A stretch of 10,537 nt of DNA from Solobacterium sp. UBA636 (lineage in GTDB: Bacteria; Bacillota_I; Bacilli_A; Erysipelotrichales; Erysipelotrichaceae): NCBI GenBank assembly GCA_002299675.1, contig DBOW01000124.1:1-10537 (forward strand), written 5' to 3'. The notes under the pieces are model-generated. The model made no database searches. It was not told where the DNA came from and saw nothing but the letters and a program-made list of their open reading frames with translations. This document shows, one piece after another, positions 7,826 to 10,537 of the stretch. Position numbers and translations under genes: made by a program. Position 1 is the stretch's first letter, and each line of letters begins with the position of its first letter.

Positions 7826-7847
7826 CTTTTAAAAGAGGTAGAGTTTT

Positions 7848-9035
7848 ATGAATTTTGTTTTTTTATCGCCAAATTTTCCAAAAACCTATTTTAATTTTAC
7901 TGATAGATTAAAGAAAAACGGCTTTAATACTCTGGGTATTGGGGATGAACCCTACAGTAATCTCTCGGTAGAATGTCGAAATTCCCTAACTGAATACTAT
8001 AAGGTATCAAGTCTTGAAAATTATGATGAGGTATATAGAGCCTGTGCCTATTTTGCGTTTAAATACGGAAAACTCGACTGGCTGGAATCAAATAATGAGT
8101 ACTGGCTTATTCGTGATGCCCATTTAAGAGATGATTTTAATATCAATACTGGTTTAAAGACTGACAGAATTGATGGCATCAAATACAAAAGCTGTATGAA
8201 GAAGTTCTATGAAATAGCCAAAGTACCGGTTGCCAGATACCATCTGGTTACAGATTTTGAGGCTGGCAAGGCTTTTATTGATACTGTTGGCTATCCAGTG
8301 GTTGTAAAACCGGATAATGGCGTTGGAGCCTATGCCACCTACAAAGTAAGCAATGAAGAAGAGCTGAAGAGTTTCTATAATACAAAACCAGATGTAACGT
8401 ACATCATGGAGGAATTCATCAACGGTACTATTGTTACCTATGATGGCATCTGTAATTCAAATAAAGATATAGTCTATGAAACAAGCCACGTCTTCCCTGA
8501 ATCTGTAATGGATTCAGTTAATGATCAGCTTGATATGATTTATTATTCCAAAAAGGAAATACCTGCTGACCTGAAGGATATGGGAAGAAGAGTTATTAAG
8601 GCTTTTGATTCTAATTCAAGATTCTTCCATCTGGAATTCTTCCGTCTGAAAGAAGCCAGGGAAGGACTTGGAGGAGTTGGTGATCTTGTAGGGCTCGAGG
8701 TAAATATGCGTCCACCTGGAGGCTATACACCAGACATGATGAATTATGCCAGTGATATTGATGTTTATCAGATATACGCCGATATGGTCAAATATGACAA
8801 AGGCTTCTTCGATACAGAACACAGGCCTTATTCCTGTGTCTATGCTTCAAGAAGATATTCTCATCACTATGCTTATACACATGAAGAAATTATGGAAAAA
8901 TATAAAAATGAGCTGGTAATGGTTGAAGATATGCCGGAAATACTTTCAGCTGCCATGGGCAATAAGGCCTATACAGCCAGATTTAAGAGCGAAGAAGAAG
9001 CTATTGAATTTGCGGCTTTTGTCACAAAGCCATAA
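7848..9035 (+). CDS. ATP-grasp ligase-like protein of unknown substrate (395 aa)
   Basis: ATP-grasp enzymes couple a carboxylate to an amine or thiol through an acyl phosphate. Here the N-terminus (MNFVFLSPNFPKTYFNF onwards) looks like a pre-ATP-grasp alpha/beta domain. The core has the phosphate-binding K154 in YPVVVKPDNGVGA, the adenine-side E188/E189 in YIMEEFING, and metal ligands E263 in HLEFF and E284/N286 in LEVNMRPPGG. A glycine-rich stretch (about 271-280) lengthens the link between the metal-ligand strands. The active site looks intact. The protein is far too short for carbamoyl-phosphate synthase large subunit, a name often given to such relatives. No signal peptide or membrane segment is seen. 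It is first in a three-gene operon with two hydrolases. The substrate is unknown; a small carboxylic acid or peptide is a guess. Confidence 0.85.
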   Translation: MNFVFLSPNFPKTYFNFTDRLKKNGFNTLGIGDEPYSNLSVECRNSLTEYYKVSSLENYDEVYRACAYFAFKYGKLDWLESNNEYWLIRDAHLRDDFNINTGLKTDRIDGIKYKSCMKKFYEIAKVPVARYHLVTDFEAGKAFIDTVGYPVVVKPDNGVGAYATYKVSNEEELKSFYNTKPDVTYIMEEFINGTIVTYDGICNSNKDIVYETSHVFPESVMDSVNDQLDMIYYSKKEIPADLKDMGRRVIKAFDSNSRFFHLEFFRLKEAREGLGGVGDLVGLEVNMRPPGGYTPDMMNYASDIDVYQIYADMVKYDKGFFDTEHRPYSCVYASRRYSHHYAYTHEEIMEKYKNELVMVEDMPEILSAAMGNKAYTARFKSEEEAIEFAAFVTKP

Positions 9036-9058
9036 TACATACAGGGGGAAATGAAAAA

Positions 9059-9820
9059 ATGTATACTGAATATTATAAGGAGTATTCCTACAATCTGGAC
9101 AGAGATATGGAATTTAAGGTATATGGTCACGCCGGCATACCTTTTATTGTCTTTCCCTGTCAGAATGGAAAATTCTATGATTTTGAAAATGAAGGAATGG
9201 TAGATACAGTTGCGAACTTTATTGAAGAAGGAAGAATGCAGCTTTTCTCTATTCAGTCAATTGATGATGAATGCTGGAGCGGCTGGTGGGATCAGCATGA
9301 CCGTATCATGTGGCATGAACAGTGGTTCAAATATGTAACTGATGAATTTGTACCCATGATGTATGAAATTCATAATACCCTGGCTAACGAAGACTACCAG
9401 GGTCCCATCTATCTCACTGGTGCTTCAATGGGCGGCTACCATTGCGTAAACTTCTTATTAAGAAGACCAGATATATTTAAGGGCTGTCTTTCATTAAGCG
9501 GTCTATTCCACGCGGGTTATTTCTTCCCTAACTATAACGATGAAACCATCTACTACAATTCACCTGTAGACTATCTTCCAAATATGGGCGAAGACAATCC
9601 ACTGGTTGATATGTACAGGCAGTGTGATATTAATGTCTGCTGCGGTCAGGGAGCGTGGGAAGATGAGGCCAAGGTCGATGCCCGCATTCTGGCTGATCAG
9701 TTTGACAGACTGCATGTGCCCGCCAACATCGATTTATGGGGCTACGATGTAGTTCATGACTGGCCATGGTGGCGTATTCAGTTCCCTTATTTTGTCGAAA
9801 AGATTTTAAATCATGCCTAA
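9059..9820 (+). CDS. Esterase-family alpha/beta hydrolase (253 aa)
   Basis: This belongs to the putative-esterase (esterase D/PHB depolymerase-like) part of the alpha/beta hydrolases. The nucleophile elbow is GASMGG with S123. The catalytic His is most likely H233 in VVHDWPWW, and the acid is probably one of E201/D202/E203 in GQGAWEDEA. The protein is unusually rich in Trp and Tyr, for example CWSGWWDQHDRIMWHEQW near residues 73-90, which could line an aromatic or sugar-like substrate pocket. No signal peptide is present, so a cytoplasmic role is expected. The start has GGGGG 10 nt upstream, and the gap to the ATP-grasp gene is 23 nt. It probably acts on a product or by-product of that ligase; this rests on operon context alone. 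Confidence 0.87.
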   Translation: MYTEYYKEYSYNLDRDMEFKVYGHAGIPFIVFPCQNGKFYDFENEGMVDTVANFIEEGRMQLFSIQSIDDECWSGWWDQHDRIMWHEQWFKYVTDEFVPMMYEIHNTLANEDYQGPIYLTGASMGGYHCVNFLLRRPDIFKGCLSLSGLFHAGYFFPNYNDETIYYNSPVDYLPNMGEDNPLVDMYRQCDINVCCGQGAWEDEAKVDARILADQFDRLHVPANIDLWGYDVVHDWPWWRIQFPYFVEKILNHA

Positions 9821-10478
9821 TATAAATATAAATAACCTTAATCTCTACTATGAAGTGGTCGGTGAAGGAAAACCACTGGTGATGGTTCATGGCAATGGCG
9901 AAGATCATAAGATCTTTGATAAAGCCGTCAGTCTGTTAAAAGACAGATTTACCTGTTACCTCATCGATTCAAGAGGCCATGGAAAATCGGAAAAAGTAAA
10001 GGAATTTCATTATGCCGATATGGCCGATGATATCTATAAGTTTATTAGCTCGTTAAATCTAAAAGATGTAAGCTATTATGGTTTCTCGGATGGCGGCATT
10101 ATCGGTCTTCTTTTAGCCATAAATCATGGTGAAGTCCTGGAAAGAATGATAATCTCTGGTGCCAATACCAGTCCTCAAATGATTAAGCCAGGACTGATTA
10201 AAGTGTTCAAATTTATAAACAGGATTCACTATAATCCCCTGTTTGCCCTGATGCTCAATGAACCGGATATCAAAAAAGAAGATCTGGAGAAAATAAACAT
10301 TCCGGTCCTTGTGCTGGCTGGAGACAAAGACCTGGTACTTGAAGAAGATACCAGATTTATTGCCAGAAACATACCTTATGCAACCCTTAAAATTCTTAAG
10401 GGAGAAAGCCATACAAGCTATATTGTTCATTCAGAAAAAATAGCTCATGAAATCCTAAACTATTGCGTTTCGCAATAG
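9813..10478 (+). CDS. Short alpha/beta-fold hydrolase (221 aa)
   Basis: This is a classical alpha/beta hydrolase with an apparently complete triad. HGNG near residue 25 forms the oxyanion hole, DSRGHGKS is the typical strand-4 motif, GFSDGG holds the nucleophile S92, LAGDKD holds D173, and GESHT holds H200. At 221 aa it is shorter than most relatives (250-290). The shortening lies in the cap: only about 45 residues (roughly 118-160) separate the strand after the nucleophile from the strand leading to the Asp, so the active site is probably open. The ATG overlaps the end of the esterase gene by 8 nt and has no clear Shine-Dalgarno sequence, which points to translational coupling. The substrate is unknown; ester, lactone or thioester are possible. 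The final codons are part of the operon terminator. Confidence 0.88.
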   Translation: MPNININNLNLYYEVVGEGKPLVMVHGNGEDHKIFDKAVSLLKDRFTCYLIDSRGHGKSEKVKEFHYADMADDIYKFISSLNLKDVSYYGFSDGGIIGLLLAINHGEVLERMIISGANTSPQMIKPGLIKVFKFINRIHYNPLFALMLNEPDIKKEDLEKINIPVLVLAGDKDLVLEEDTRFIARNIPYATLKILKGESHTSYIVHSEKIAHEILNYCVSQ

Positions 10479-10484
10479 TTTTTT
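10457..10484 (+). terminator. Rho-independent terminator of the ATP-grasp/hydrolase operon
   Basis: AAACTATTGCG (10457-10467), loop TTT, and CGCAATAGTTT (10471-10481) form a perfect 11-bp stem running into a T tract (10479-10484). The TAG stop codon (10476-10478) lies in the second arm, and the first arm encodes the end of the hydrolase, so the terminator is embedded in the coding region. Confidence 0.85.
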
Positions 10485-10495
10485 CATCTTTTCTG

Positions 10496-10526
10496 CACTT
10501 TTTTATCATTTCCGGCAAAAAAAGTG
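10496..10526. repeat. AT-rich inverted repeat after the operon terminator
   Basis: CACTTTTTT (10496-10504) and AAAAAAGTG (10518-10526) form a 9-bp stem around a 13-nt loop. It could be part of a terminator for a minus-strand gene entering from beyond the window, or chance in A/T runs. No gene is seen between 10479 and the end. Confidence 0.4.
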
Positions 10527-10537
10527 AGGAATTTTGC

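Noticed and set aside
7848..9035. Calling the ATP-grasp protein a carbamoyl-phosphate synthase large subunit.
   Set aside because: It is 395 aa with a single ATP-grasp core; the synthase has two cores plus oligomerisation and allosteric domains in about 1,060 aa.

Overview
The window is AT-rich, roughly 35-40% G+C by eye, and densely packed. It uses the standard genetic code (Trp is TGG throughout) and has Shine-Dalgarno sites of the GGAGG type. The gatCAB operon, the short intergenic gaps and the protein signatures point to a low-GC Bacillota. Some GatA features (SDTGDSVRKPAS in place of the usual SDTGGSIRQPA, and a short N-terminus) suggest Erysipelotrichia or a relative. That placement is an inference and was not tested by any search.

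Left block, minus strand, read from right to left (7653 down to 1): tldD, tldE, gatC, gatA, gatB, a small membrane-anchored protein of unknown function, and a 23S rRNA uracil-5-methyltransferase (rlmD type) cut by the window edge. From tldD to the membrane protein the genes overlap or lie within about 10 nt of each other, so they look like one operon. TldD/TldE form a metallopeptidase pair. GatCAB converts mischarged Glu-tRNA(Gln) or Asp-tRNA(Asn) to the correct amide form. A hairpin with a T-tract lies between the membrane protein and rlmD, so rlmD is probably expressed by read-through or from a very short promoter region.

Middle: a 194-bp intergenic region (7654-7847) carries divergent promoters. 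The plus-strand promoter is good (TTGAAT, 17-nt spacer, TAGAAT); the minus-strand signals are less certain.

Right block, plus strand (7848-10478): a three-gene operon of an ATP-grasp ligase, an esterase-family alpha/beta hydrolase with a GASMGG nucleophile elbow, and a second short alpha/beta hydrolase. Gaps are 23 nt and then an 8-nt overlap, and the operon ends in a strong terminator that overlaps the last codons. No substrate can be read from the sequence. This ligase plus two-hydrolase set is the least explained part of the window. I see no mobile elements, CRISPR arrays, tRNA or rRNA genes.
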